Shown: piece after piece, positions 22,200 to 33,735 of the stretch
Layout: each line of letters begins with the position of its first letter
Numbering within the stretch: position 1 is the stretch's first letter
Source: Harmonia axyridis
Lineage: Eukaryota > Arthropoda > Insecta > Coleoptera > Coccinellidae
Length of the DNA: 64,000 nt
Assembly: GCF_914767665.1 (NCBI RefSeq)
Contig: NC_059507.1
Span: forward strand, 36,451,270-36,515,269
Direction of reading: 5' to 3'
Program-made: the position numbers and the translations under genes
The notes under the pieces: generated by a model
The model's input: the letters and a program-made list of their open reading frames with translations, nothing else
Told to the model about the DNA's origin: nothing
Database searches by the model: none

Positions 22200-23437
22200 G
22201 TTATTCAAAAATATACAACTCTGTGTTCGAATGATAACTGAAATCCTTGACATTTTGCAGAACGGTCAAAAATGTTTTCTCTTCCTTTACCATATTTTAT
22301 AGCACTTATTTGGTATCACCCATTTCGTACCTGAATGCACCATTTCTAGCTTTTCCTGTGTCTGATGATGAACTTGAAATGAATTCTGAACAGCGCAGTG
22401 TAAGTAGTGAAAGCGTAGGAAGTATGAAACTTGTTCCATACCCATACATAATTTTAAAATATGTACCTCTTAACCCCATTACTGAACAAATTGAAATAAA
22501 TTGCTTGGAAACTATTCGCACCCCACAATCGACATAGAATCCCTCGAATAAATATTTATCCCGTACACTCAAACCAGAAAACATCTCGCAGCATCCCACA
22601 AAAGACCCTGTCCTCCTACCGAATAATCTTCTCACCTCAACGAAGAGAGCCAGGAATTTAGGCATCACGCCCGACTGAACCCCTTCACTCTACACAACTT
22701 ACATAGAGTAGAGAGAGAAGTTATCGAGGAAAATATCCTCCGACCCGAATCCCTCTACCTCTATTCAATCTCCCATCAGAGCGGCACATTGTCGTCATCG
22801 CCTACTACGTCTATTCCTGCGAAAACGAAACAGTCGGGTCGACCACTCCGCATATAGCCAGCACCATGCACGGATGACAATTGTCCAGGACATTACTGAA
22901 AACTTTCCCGAGCAGGGTGGAGGCCGTAACTCAACTACAAATTGTCTCCCAGCATCCGCCCGGTCCAGGGTAAGTATTAATAATTGCGAGAGAGAAGTTC
23001 GACCGACCTCAGTTCCATTGAATTCGAAATGGACCTGTCCTGGAGAGGGTTCGCGCTTGATGTGGTGGGTAACTTTTGAGGTTCGAGGTGGGATGTGGCT
23101 TTGTTTGTGGTCGGTGATGGGTAGTCATGTTTTGTTTTTCGAACTAGTTTTGCTAGGTGACTTGAATTTTCAGTTTTTATAGTGGACGTGAATTTCTTCC
23201 TTGAGTATCTTGTCCTATTGACTTCAGTTTATCGTATCGTTAATTTCAAGATGGACTTAACATCCCTGCAGGTCTCTAATTTGTCAGTCTTTCTAGCAGG
23301 ATATGAAATATCAAGTTGTTCACGGACTCGGTGCTTTTCTGAAAGAGCTAAAGTCTCCTTACCAGCTTTCGAATAGTATCTAACTGAGTTGTTAACCTTT
23401 TCGATCATTCATAATTCCATCAAGATCAAAATAGAAA
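22200..23437. other. No recognised gene; exon-like piece near 22740-22970
   Basis: A plus frame is open across about 22790-22970, in phase with ATG 22874 (ARMTIVQDITENFPEQ). It runs into CGGTCCAGG/GTAAGTATT, a near-perfect 5' splice donor. No domain was recognised and no acceptor could be assigned. The remaining sequence to 23437 is unassigned. Confidence 0.25.
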
Positions 23438-23770
23438 TTGAAGTCAAGATGAGGTTGATGGGAAGAGGCCAAAAAGAAGGACTATCAAACTGATATGATT
23501 TTTGTTTTTTAATTGTTCTCTCCCTCTCAGACATCTCACAGATATGCTCTCTTTTTGTTGTCAACTGAAAAGTGGTGCTTCTTATATGACTCTTGTTGTT
23601 TTATATTTCATTATGTTTTTATTGTTTCACTTAAGACAACTTATATTAACTCCTCATTGATTTGTATCACTCTTCCAGAGCCCTGAGGAAGGTTTTAAAT
23701 ATACCGAAACGTCGGCATGATATCATAGTTCTTCTTTTCGGCCTTTTCCCATCAATCTCATCTTGACTTC
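23438..23770. repeat. Inverted-repeat element with hammerhead-like motif
   Basis: The left arm, starting GAAGTCAAGATGAGGTTGAT, and the right arm, ending ATCAATCTCATCTTGACTTC, are reverse complements over about 45-48 bp with a few mismatches, enclosing about 235 bp. Just inside the right arm (near 23680-23715) is CCCTGAGGAAGG, then TTTAAATATACC, then GAAACGTCGG. This resembles the CUGANGA / stem II / GAAA core of hammerhead ribozymes carried by Penelope-like elements. No Penelope RT or GIY-YIG frame was seen nearby. Confidence 0.5.
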
Positions 23771-26039
23771 AAATATAAACGGAAGGCCGTGAATTGTTTC
23801 CTTCATTAAGATAGAATATTAGAGTTGATTTGCTAAAGATAAATAACTGCGATGATTTTGAACCTCAACAAAAAAGTTTATATTGGTCCGCTAACTGCAA
23901 AAACTGCAACTGCAAACTGCAAAAACACAATGATTGGAGAGCCCTGTGACTTAAACCTATGCGATTTCCTTAAATCTGAAGCTGTCGTCGGTTTTCCCGG
24001 CTCAGTTAAAACAAATTATTGGCCATAAAATGAGAATCATCATGTAGCACACTTGCCAAGCCATCATCAAGAATTTCAGGGAATGAATTTCCAAGTAGTG
24101 TGTCTATTATAACCTAATGAACATTTTTCCGATGAACAACTTTTTTTTAATCCTATTTTTACATATTGATTTTTTCTTGAGGCACCTTGTATAACCACCC
24201 AATTTCGTTCACCACATTGGCCAATCTGACAAACCTCTATAGGAGCCTTGACTTCTCATCTAGTAGTGTGTTTTTTGGTCAGGTCAGTTCTAGACATTTG
24301 AACAGCAGGTCTTCATCTCTCTACTCATGTGATTCTCAGATGGGGAAAATTCCATAGCTGGAGTTCTTTGTATCTCACACGTGTTGGATAGAAGAGCAAT
24401 CCAGCCACTGCAAACACATAGTTCGACGAGCAATATGGTGTCTTGAAGGCATTTTCAATAACGTATATTGATATTGAAAAAAGAGTGTATTTCAAATGAA
24501 ATCATCGAATGTTTAAATCATTGTGAAGAGTAAGGTCTAATCCTAAAAACTATAACAACCTGTTACATGCTAAGGATGAAGAGGATTTTCAAAAATAATT
24601 CCTGTATTTCAGGAGTCCAAAAAGCTGCAATTCTGCTTAGTAACGTAGCTTATGCGGTACAGATGAATATCATAATGGAGATGATTTGCAGATGATAATC
24701 CGGATTTTGATGTATTTCAAAGGCCAAATCGACAAAGATGGTGGTGATCGACCGGCTTGAGTTCTTGTGTTGACTGAACTTTGGAACCCTTAAGACCTAA
24801 GGCTTCATGAAAAATAACAATAATAATTCATTCTGTGTAAAGCTTAATTTACAAGATCGAAGAGGAGTCGTTGTTCTTGAGCACCACACAAGTGTTCAAT
24901 TCTTCACATCACTAACTGGTTCCAACAGCTGTAATTTTTTCACCAGGTGCTTCAAGACGACCCAAAAACTGCTTTCGTTTTTAGATATTTGACTCCATAA
25001 TTTTCACTATTTGTGTAGTGAATTTCATTGAATTGAATACCTTTTTGTAGTGCGTATCTTTTCATTTTTAGCGATGGCGTGGTGTTTACTTGTCACTTGT
25101 CAAAAGATAACAGATTCAAAAATTACAGGTAGCGGGTTGTTCAAAATGAAGTCTCTTACTGAAAACCCTGTATATCGTGTGAAAGTCTTGTGCGGAATAT
25201 AATCTAGGTAGTAAAATAAAGAACAACCAAAATAAGGCTCTGTTCTACTACAACGAATGTAGACATTAGGTTAACCGGTTGGTGTTTTTCGTATTTGTTT
25301 AGCTTCTTTCATCCACACACGATACACAAGTAGCCCAATTAACACGCTGGTCATTTTCTTCATCCATAAAAAATTACTTGTTCTGGTAAAAAAAAAACCA
25401 AATATAGCGATTCAAATACACCCGAAACAAAAAAACGTTAATATCTTTCGACATAATTAAAATAGGAATTTTCGTTGAAACCGATCACAATCCAAGATGG
25501 CGGATAATGGAGAATCGTACAATTGCAATCGCAATATCAAGTCCTGGCTCTCATCAAGCCCTGAAAAAACCTTGTTTACAATTCCTATAATAGAACGGGT
25601 GAGCTGCACATGGTGCCTCAACAGTGCAATTACGATAAGCCTAGCCGGAAAAGAATAGAGGGCAAAAAACAACAAACCGAGATTCAAACGGAACTAACGG
25701 CTTTTCGGTATTCGAATTTCCGCATTTTGCAACAACTGAGCCGAATTTTTTTGTGTGGACGTTGTTGGTTTTTCATTTGAGAGTTCAGCGGCGCGGAAGA
25801 TCAAACGCATCAGATAGATGTTGGGATAATTATTGAGTTATTCGGTGAAAATGATGACGAGATATAATGTTTCTGTTCGTTCGACAGGCTGTACTTAAAC
25901 ACAATAAAATAAAATAATCACTGGAATGTTCACGCCAAATTTTAATCTTGTAGATTGTAGGTTTCAGAGGTGTTTCATTGCACCGCGGGTCGCAACCTCA
26001 TGATCTATTGTGCCCTACATAAGAGCTATTCTCACGATT
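23771..26039. other. Long stretch without recognisable gene
   Basis: No family resemblance was seen for any open frame here; the longest, 25457-25687 on the minus strand, has 76 codons. The sequence is AT-rich with scattered GC-richer patches. Motifs resembling ends of dispersed repeats appear, such as TGTATATCG near 25170, but no element could be bounded. Confidence 0.45.
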
Positions 26040-26700
26040 AGTCGACTTCGTCTTCAGCTCGTCCTTCTGTTCCAGAGTTCTAATAAATTCCAGTATCTGG
26101 AATATCTTCAAGGGAGATACTTCCTCTCTTCGACAAGTCTCTTGTCCAAAGCATTTTTTGAGTTGGCTATCGATGGCGAGGCATTCCGTCACCAGGTGAT
26201 CCTGAGTTTCTTCCTCCTCCCTGCAGAATGTGCACTTGCAGTTTTCTGCTGAACTCATTCTCAGCGGCAATATCTTATAAGGAATTCAGTAAGAAGGTGT
26301 AGCATATTCTTGCTAAGATACAGATACTCCTTAGACCTTGCAGTACCAAAGTTTTGAAGAAACTCTTTGGGATAAAACAACCCACGAACATTCAGCTAGA
26401 GTGTTTTTCTTTCGGTTTTTTCTACTCCTAAAACTCTTGTAGATACATTTACCTACAGGACATAAAGTTTCTAGGCCAATAAAAGGAGTGTGTGCTCCTT
26501 TTCTGGCAAATGTGATGGTCTCTTCATTTTCTATTTAACGAGTGATCGTGAACACAGACAGAACATATTTTGATATTCTTGCCTTTTTTTAGTTTTTTTC
26601 ATCACTAAATACCATCTCAGAATCGATAGAATGTGAGCTCAACGCTTCAATTGCAGCTTGACTGTCAAAATCTTTCGCTATATCACATTTCTGATAGTAT
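26040..26700 (-). pseudogene. RNase H-type LINE tail family, copy F4 (most complete)
   Basis: This minus-strand copy shows why the family is assigned to RT elements. Near 26665-26615 the frame reads DFDSQAAIEALSSHSIDSEM, matching the TDSQAAI block of RNase H. Downstream, 26270-25998 carries CTFCREEEETQDHLVTECLA, the Cys/His knuckle, followed by IFQILEFIRTLEQKDEL. Frames are broken between these parts. The family is distinct in sequence from the RNase H element at 2633-3945. Confidence 0.8.
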
Positions 26701-27884
26701 CTTACTTCACACAAATTAATTCCCTACATTTTTCGATTGAAATAATCTGCCTGAAAGACAATTGACCTAACGATAGTAAAAAAGAGGATCTCACACCATT
26801 AACATCATAATTGATTACCCAATACATCAGATTATAATTAATTACATTACATAAAAAATAAAACTCTTCCCCAAGTTCTTTTTATTTTCAGATCGAATAT
26901 TCCACAAGGAAATAATTTATTTCAATTTGGGAATAGAAAATTCCGTCAACATTTTAATGAAACCACAAAATTAGAAATTCATTTCTATACCGGATAATTA
27001 GTGGACAAAGATTTCCTCAAAATTTACTTCCCGAACCCGATGTTTTCCCTTTTCAGTTAAGTCTTCGCGAAGTTGCATTAAATAACTCGAAACTTCAATC
27101 TCAGTAAGCTGCAGAACGAAAGCAACCTTAATTAAAATATACAACATTATCTCGACTACGCCTCTATCTTTCCTTAATAATTAATTGCATAGTGAAGAAG
27201 ATGGACGAAATCCTTTACGCTGAATAAAGTTTGAGGTGTTGGAAGAATAACTCTGGAATGTATCTCAGTGAACTCGAGTTGTCTCTATTTCGTTTCATAA
27301 TTATTTCGAATGCTTCTTCAACACTTAGAGAGTCCAAATGCACGATGTATCACTATTTAATGGATTGGCTGTATATTTTAATGACTATAATATATGGTTG
27401 TGCCGCAATAGTGTAAACTTTTACCAATTCTAGTATTTTTTCGCACATAATTTACAACAATGGTTCAAGTGGCTTTTCAGTTTTTTTCACTTTGAAATAA
27501 CTCACTTGACTACAATACTTCGTTTAACGATTGTGTACAAAATTCTGATAACTTTCAAATGGCATCAAAGCATTGAGTCCATATATCACATCGATACTAA
27601 AATGATATTGAAGTGCCTAAGAATAAATTAAATAGGCAAGAAAAACAATTGTATATTGTGTAAATAAATAAATAGTTTCTCTACATGTTGAACAACTTCA
27701 CAAATTTAAATAATTCAAGTAATGTACCTCATTCAATTCAAAATAGCCTTCGTTGAGAGTTCATTTCTTGCGTTTCCATAGAAACGACTTTTCCAAAAGT
27801 ACAATGTCATTGGTTTACCAAGCGAGGTGTGGGCAAAGTGTCATGTGGAATAATATTTCCCACAGTTCCAAAGTTCTGAAATTG
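26701..27884. other. Unassigned, with a dispersed repeat fragment
   Basis: No gene was recognised. 27703-27790 repeats 19128-19210 (CACAAATTTAAATAATTCAA, AATGTACCTCATTCAATTCA). The remainder is AT-rich. Confidence 0.4.
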
Positions 27885-28233
27885 AGCAAGCTATGAAGAT
27901 ATGCTATGCTCAACAAATCATTGAGAGACAAAATCAGGAACAAGGAAATCAGGGAGAGAACCAAGGTCAGGGGTGTCATGGAGGGAATAGCGGTGAAAAA
28001 GTGGAGATGGGCTGGTCACATATCCAGACAAGACAGCAGCATTTGGACACTAAGAATACTACAATGGAGACCTAGTGAGACCAGGAGAAGTAGGAGCAGA
28101 CCACAAAGAAGATGGGTGAACGACATCTGAAAGAGAACAGGTAGAAACTGGCTGAGTCATTCCAGAGATAGGCGAATGTGGAGGAGGCTTTCATTCAGGA
28201 GTGGATGGTGAATAGCTAAAAGAGAAGAAGAAG
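27885..28233 (+). pseudogene. RTE-like retrotransposon C-terminal tail
   Basis: The plus frame 27906-28130 encodes LRDKIRNKEIRERTKVRGV, then KKWRWAGHISRQDSS, then WTLRILQWRPSETRRSRSRP and QRRWVNDI. After a stop the same frame continues RTGRNWLSHSRDRRMWRRL. This order is the well-known C-terminal region after the RT domain of RTE-type elements, often annotated as craniofacial development protein 2-like. A frameshift just upstream near 27905 separates a further matching piece. The endonuclease and RT domains are missing, so this is a 5'-truncated, dead copy. Confidence 0.82.
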
Positions 28234-28329
28234 GGAAGAGATGAAGAATATGCTACTTTCCATAATAGTTGTAGGAAAAGTCTGTTCAGTCTGAATTCCT
28301 AATCTCCCAGAAATTGAAGGAAATGACGG

Positions 28330-28700
28330 GACCAACACACTTGAGAGAAAAAGATAACAAACTCATTTCATTGGCCCAGAACATTCCTCTGTGATGGGTA
28401 AATCTACTTAGAAGAAAGAGTTTGTGGGAAAAGAAAGAACGAAAGAGACACTCTGGCGGAAATCTTTCTGGGTTGCATTAGTCCCAAAAATTTCTTCTAG
28501 ACTGCGAGATCTAAGAAGTATCTGGATATCATGAGAATGAGTCGAGTAGAAAACGACAGATTCTGTGTGAAGGAGGAAGAAACTCCGGATCAAGCAAAAA
28601 TGCTTTGGACAAGAGACTTGTAGAAGTGAGAAAGTAATCTCCTTGAAACCATCCCAGTTCATTGAAGCTCTAGAACTGGATAGCGATATTTACCCACGGC
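28330..28700 (+). pseudogene. RNase H-type LINE tail family, copy F5
   Basis: Worn plus-strand copy sharing with F2 and F3 the blocks AACAAACTCATTTCATTGGC, CTGCGAGATCTAAGAAGTAT, and the knuckle stretch near 28555-28600 (GATTCTGTGTGAAGGAGGAA, GAAACTCC). Several indels remove parts of the knuckle. Confidence 0.55.
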
Positions 28701-28979
28701 TTCTGAAAAACAGATCCAATCATTGTTCAACTAATACAACATTAAAGTTACAAGCGATGTCAAATCCATTTGGGTTTCTGGAATGTTGTACAGTGTAAAA
28801 TTGACTAATGTGTGTTATCTGGAGCTTTCAACTTGAAAATAAAAATCAAGATGCAATTCAGAAACCCAAAATGACGCTTGAAAATTATAGACAACTGGCT
28901 AAATGATAAGGAATGGTAATGGTTGAATACGCAATCCTCAAAACTTGAAATGTAGGTTATTTACAGTTCCGCAACAATA

Positions 28980-29350
28980 GCCTTAATCGAAAATTTCACA
29001 GATCATATTTTTTCGCAATCAACAGTCAGATTCAACGCGGGACTTCTCCCAAGATGGGAACAGGAAGTTTGGCGTCGATACCGTCGAAAATTTATGATGC
29101 AAACTTGGGATGAAGGGTTGGTCGGTCCGCGCCAGATGAAGAAGTATCGTTAACTTCATTTTGGCGTCAAACTCCGCCGAATCCATGTTTCATTGAAGAC
29201 AACGACGCCGCGACGTTGATTTATAGAAAAATGCAAAGTAACCGAAGAACGCTCAGACCCCGGATCTCTTCGTGTTGCCTCCGGATGAAATATGGTAGAC
29301 GCAACAGCGTTTCCGGGTCGAAAATTGAGACGATTAATCAAAACGGGGGG
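28980..29350. other. GC-richer stretch, partly duplicated in inverse at 36910-37040
   Basis: 28990-29120 shares with the reverse complement of 36910-37035 the blocks CAGTCAGATTC, GGCGTCGATACCGTCG, AAATTTATGA and GCAAACTTGGGA, with AGAAGGGTTGG-type sequence after. The continuation to 29350 holds a 61-codon minus frame of no known family. Function unknown; an ancient repeat or a duplicated conserved element are both possible. Confidence 0.4.
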
Positions 29351-29711
29351 AATGAGTTCATGAAAATGTAAAAAAATTACTCGAATATTCTTTTCTTACA
29401 TTCGTAGTGATTATAAGGGTGAGCGAAGACTATATAGTCTACAGGCTGTGACTCGTTAGATTGTAGACCTCGGTTACTATCGATTCCGGTTGAAAATATG
29501 AAAATAAGTGTGCACTAAAGGAATAAAGGGTTTGCCAGAGCTAGTTCCCACATTACAAAGCTTAATATGTTTATTGTCCTTTATAATTAAAAATATACGT
29601 TATAGAGAGTGTTCTACGCTTCATATACGACAAACTTGGCCATGTGGTATCTGCACTCATTCTGAACACTTTCTCAAAGTTACAAGTATTAAAGAAAAAA
29701 TATTCTAAATA

Positions 29712-30346
29712 CATAGATCGTAGTGGTCATACAATGAGCTTAGGTATTCGTAGAAATAACGTCATCGAAATATTAGTCGATTTGTGACAGCAATTATTTA
29801 TTAGTTATTCTCGATTAAACATGTCAGCTTACGAGCCAAATTCTCGTCATTTGCGGAAGGTTTTAATTTTCTGCTTCAATATGAAGATCTGAGGCTGAGG
29901 CTCATCGAATGCTCTCAAATACCTATGATGAGGCCGCTAGTGGTTTCAAAGCTTCAAGAACGGTAATTTTAACGTCGAAGACCAGTGGAAGAGAGAAGGT
30001 TTTCGAAAATCCAGAATTGTATGCATTACTTGATCGTGACTCGTGTCAAACGCTAAAAGAATTAGCAGGATCATAGAGAGTGACGAAACAAGCCTTTTCA
30101 AAATCCCTGAAAGTCGCGGAAATGATTCAGAAATAAGGAAATTGGGTACCATAGGAGTTGAAGCCGAGAGATGTTGAACGGCGTTGTTTGCTTGTAAAGA
30201 GCTGCTGGCAAGATAAAGACGGAAGGGATTTCTGTATCGCATTGTGACTGGAGACGAAAAATCGGTTCATAACGATAATTCCAAGCGCAGAAAATCATGG
30301 GGATATCCCAGCCATGCTTCCAGGTCGACGGCCAAACCGTATATTC
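29712..30346 (+). pseudogene. DD34D mariner relic M1, 5' part
   Basis: Plus-strand mariner remnant. 29712-29830 matches the untranslated leader of M2 (GATCGTAG, CATACAAT, CATCGAAATATTAGTCGATT). The transposase follows: helix-turn-helix near 29850-30000, then the counterparts of QAISKRLKVAEMIQK, GNWVPYELKPRDVERR and VTGDEKSVH (first catalytic Asp region) across several frames with stops. At 30346 the sequence stops within the AKPNI motif and a LINE fragment begins. Confidence 0.78.
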
Positions 30347-30845
30347 GGTTATATTTATACCGATAGAGGATACAGTTATGACTCTCTTTTGGATGAGTTC
30401 AATTTCATTTCGCTCAGAAAGGTCCGCGAAATTAATGATTTGGTTTTCCTTTATAAAATAATTCACGGACGTATCGATTCGACAATTCTTCTTTCGTCAA
30501 CATATTTGAATGTTCCTCGTTTTACATCCAGATCACATTTAACTTTCCATATTGATGTACCTAATACTCAGCATCATTTTTATTGTCCACTTACGTCAAT
30601 GTGCAGGAGTTATGATAATCTTCAGAGTGTGGATATATTCTTCTTGTCTTTATACCAATTTAAGCACTTATTGTTCAGTGCACTTCAGAATTGAATTATA
30701 TTTTTAAAAACTTTTGTAGTAGGCTTATCATGATTTGTTTCTTTTCTTTTTTTTTGATAGTATAATTATTGTATAATTTTATAGATAGTTTAATTATGTA
30801 CACCTGTAATTGGCCTTATGGCCTGTTGGTTGTATTATTTTCAAA
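30347..30845 (+). mobile_element. 5'-truncated CR1/Jockey-like LINE tail inserted in mariner M1
   Basis: The plus frame 30375-30694 encodes the C-terminal region of a non-LTR ORF2: LDEFNFISLRKVREINDLVF, LYKIIHGRIDST, LNVPRFTSRSHLTFHID, SMCRSYDNL, and FKHLLFSAL. The 3' untranslated part ends TTGGCCTTATGGCCTGTTGG. It is flanked by direct ATATTC (30341-30346 and 30846-30851), a target-site duplication. On its two sides the mariner reading AKPNI..HGSKVMLSIWWDQ is interrupted precisely. Insertion by target-primed reverse transcription is inferred. Confidence 0.8.
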
Positions 30846-31126
30846 ATATTCACGGTTCCAAGGTTATGCTCAGTATTTGGTGGGACCAGCTCAGCATAGT
30901 GTATTATGAGTTGTTAAAACCGACAGAAAAAATCACAGGCGATCGTTATCGAACACAATTAATGCAAAAATCGAAAGATGGCCATTTCTTCGTACGTTGC
31001 ACGAAGTATGGGTGAAAGTAGTGACCAGCGATGGGCAATACTCAGAATCATAAAGGTATAACCAGTTTTTCAAAATAAAACCTCGAATTTCGGAAAAAAA
31101 AACGGTGAAAGCAAAATTGTATACCT
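30846..31126 (+). pseudogene. DD34D mariner relic M1, 3' part
   Basis: The plus frame continues as HGSKVMLSIWWDQLSIVYYELL, then TEKITGDRYRTQLM (30846-30980). It jumps to SKDGHFFV and a TSDGQYSES-like end, so the segment carrying the second and third catalytic Asp is deleted. The 3' terminus is AACGGTGAAAGCAAAATTGT then ATACC near 31126, inverse to the M2 terminus at 9002. Confidence 0.75.
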
Positions 31127-31139
31127 ATTAAAAAACAGT

Positions 31140-31560
31140 TGAACAATAGAGCCATGGTCTTAGTCTCCCTCAACCTATTCATTCATTCGTGAAATTTTTA
31201 TTTGAAAAAGCAGCTGCTTGTCTTCCTCTGAGATCTAATTCATTAATGAAGTCAAAAATATTGTGCTCAAAAAATGTCCATAGCAATCTGCATTTAAACG
31301 ATCATTTATAGCATCTATTGGCATTATTACATATATAAGTCATTATTGAAAATCCTACTACAAATGCTGAAACTAAAACGTTGCTGAAATCGTCTACATC
31401 TAACAGCTTATTAATTTTGTAGTGCCCATACATGTTCATTATGATTGCTGTCAATACCATGCTCAGTGAAACAAGCCTTGTCAGATCACATGACGAGCGA
31501 AATGGATTCATTATTTTGTTATTCTCAATAGTCGGCCTTTCAACTCAAACATGAAAATAA
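31140..31560 (-). repeat. Dispersed repeat shared with 63285-63610, hydrophobic frame
   Basis: The minus frame 31302-31511 encodes a hydrophobic stretch (LTRLVSLSMVLTAIIMNMYG, later FSNVLVSAFVVGFSIMTYIC). The paralogous copy at 63285-63610 encodes LARLASLATIIMNMYGLCKI with stops. Blocks such as GCCCATACATGTTCATTATG are identical. The membrane-like pattern could come from a chemoreceptor-type gene family or a transposon; I cannot tell which. Both copies are broken. Confidence 0.45.
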
Positions 31561-31752
31561 ATTATTTCGATTTTTTTCAACTTCTGAGCGAAAATAAATC
31601 GGAACTATGTTTTTAACAGAAAAATGTCCAGAATGGGACCAACTATCATCTGTCGAAGTAATATAGCTTATTGTTAAATAGCCTGCCAATATTACCCTTT
31701 GAAATATTTCTTGAATATTTTCTTAGGATCGTAAGAGGTAGCCATGGCTCAC

Positions 31753-32125
31753 CTTGCATTAGTTGAAAATTAACTTTCTGTCTCTGTAAACAATTTCTTT
31801 TCACCATGTGACATATGTAGCGATTCCGCAGTCCAAATGCATTGTGATATTTCAGGAAATTCGCTTCCATATAATTTCTCCGAAGACGTTTGATTTCTGA
31901 GGATGTCAACTCGAATCCCATAAGAGCGAGTCGTTTCGACGAAATACTCACATATTCTCAAGTAAATATATTTCTGTATATCCGAGGGAGCATATGCGGG
32001 TGGTCCGTATCTTTTATTTCTCCCTGCCAGCTGTATAAGATATTCTTCAAAGTTCAGATGACGTTTGACGAAGTCGTAAGTCATGTGGATATTTGTAAAA
32101 ACTATTTCCGCTTCTGTTTTAGTGA
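31753..32125 (-). pseudogene. Possible degraded exon, unrecognised protein
   Basis: One minus frame, from about 32125 to 31960, reads FTKTEAEIVF, then VKRHLNFEEYLIQLAGRNKR, YGPPAYAPSDIQKYIYLRIC and EYFVETTRSYG. A second, overlapping from about 31940, reads FELTSSEIKRLRRNYMEANF, LKYHNAFGLRNRYICHMVKR and NCLQRQKVNFQLMQ. It ends at ATGCAAG/GTGAGCC, a good splice donor at 31752. Both halves look like helix-rich protein, so a one-base frameshift may separate them. An acceptor-like GAAAAGCAG sits at 32126. No domain was recognised. Confidence 0.3.
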
Positions 32126-32129
32126 ACAG

Positions 32130-33299
32130 AAACTGCTTTTCAGAAATTCATCTTTTGAAATAAACCATTAGATAACGAAGCCTACAAATTGTTCTCAGTG
32201 GTCGAAAAGCAATTATGTAATCAGAAAATTTCCTTCTCTGATCCTTGCTGATTTTTAATCAATAAACTAACCACACATGAAAATGCTGAGAAGAATATCA
32301 GAAAACTTATTTGAAAGTCTTATACAGGGTTTTGTTGTTGTGATTGTTTTGTGACAAAAAGCCTTCATCCTTTTTTTCGTATAGGATGCCGTTTTTACAT
32401 GAAAAAAATTAAATATCTCAAAGCGTATTTTTATTTCGTTAATGAATTATTTATTATTAGATAGTTCTTGATAAAATATTGAAGATATTATGTTTTTCTG
32501 TATAAAAACTCGCCCCGTCCGAAAAAAGACATGAAAGATGTATCGTCATGAATTGAAGGAGCCATTCAAAAATAATTTTATGTTTGGAATATCTCAGTGG
32601 CGTACCATTTTTCGCTTTCGAAAAATTGAGAGGAACACATAAATTGTAACAACCCTTTTTTCTAACTTTTTTTTGTTGAATCCCCCTCCGTAGTGTGTCT
32701 CGCTTATTGAATAATACCTTTTTCAAAAGAATATTTTTTCAAGTATTGAATGTCAGTTTCAAATCATGAAAAATTGAGGTTTCTTTGAAATCATTGATAG
32801 ATATAACTTAATTCTTGATATGCGGAATATTTTTCAAGACCTCCCTCTCGATTCGAGTCAATCAAAATGGTTTAAATTGAATAAACTGAAAATATTCAGC
32901 TGTTGGATTTTTTCTCGAGAAGATCACGTCTAGAATATTTTCAGGGATAATTTTATCATTATTCAAACTTTGTGAAATAACTGATTGAGAGCCCTATTTA
33001 ATTTGAAATTATAAGCAATGAAGATAGTAGGTACTTTGACAATCCTTTTCATATTTTGATTATCTCTTATACCTTATACTTTCTGAGTCTGAGCGATAAA
33101 ACGAATAACTTTTTTCATCGACTGAATTATTGTAATGTCTTATGTACTGATATATTTTCCTGGCAAGCTGATATTTTAATGATCGGTTTGAAGAATTAAA
33201 ACTTTTTGAACTCGTGAACTCCTAAAATTCTGTCCAAATAGGCTCGCGAAAAAAGTTCTATTATTCAACCAGCTTACATCCAATAATCTATCTAAAAAC
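32130..33299. other. AT-rich stretch without recognisable gene
   Basis: Only short frames occur, with long A/T runs. A TTATACAGGGTTTTGTTG block near 32320 resembles repeat ends seen at 40600, but no element could be delimited. Confidence 0.45.
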
Positions 33300-33720
33300 T
33301 CCTGAAACTCTTCCTCTCTACCCCCCGCCTATCATCCCGAAAATTCCCAATCTGGAGGAAACGCAGTAAAAAGAATAATCCCGATTTAAAATCGACGCTT
33401 CCCCCTTCCCGGATGGGGTTAATGTAGCGGATTGTTTCAATTCAGTGCCGGGATTTCGGGCTGAGAACTAACCCACTAACTCCGGCCTGCTCCGATGGAC
33501 TTTGAATATTTATCGTCCTCGATCGGATTGAATTTTAAACGGTTCGAATTCTTTGCGCATCGCATTAGATGCTAATTTATTTGGGGGAAATTGCGAAATG
33601 CCGCCACCCTGTATTTTGCATGTAAACGTCGCGATCGCTTTCGCAGGTCGCAGCCGGAGGAAATCCTTCCTGGGACAGGGACGGATCGTCGTTCAGACCC
33701 AAATTGGAAAAGTAAATTTC
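33300..33720. other. GC-richer island, unassigned
   Basis: The composition rises sharply (CTACCCCCCGCCTATCATCC near 33320), and sequence complexity is high to about 33700. The 67-codon minus frame 33572-33775 is not recognised. Candidate regulatory or old exonic DNA just outside the Tc1 relic. Confidence 0.25.
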
Positions 33721-33735
33721 CTATGAGGTAAAGTA

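Noticed and set aside
29946..30466. Minus frames of 98 and 122 codons
   Set aside because: Antisense to the mariner M1 and LINE tail reading on the plus strand.
33530..33570. GGTTCGAATTC resembling a tRNA B-box
   Set aside because: No A-box at the right distance and no cloverleaf could be drawn.
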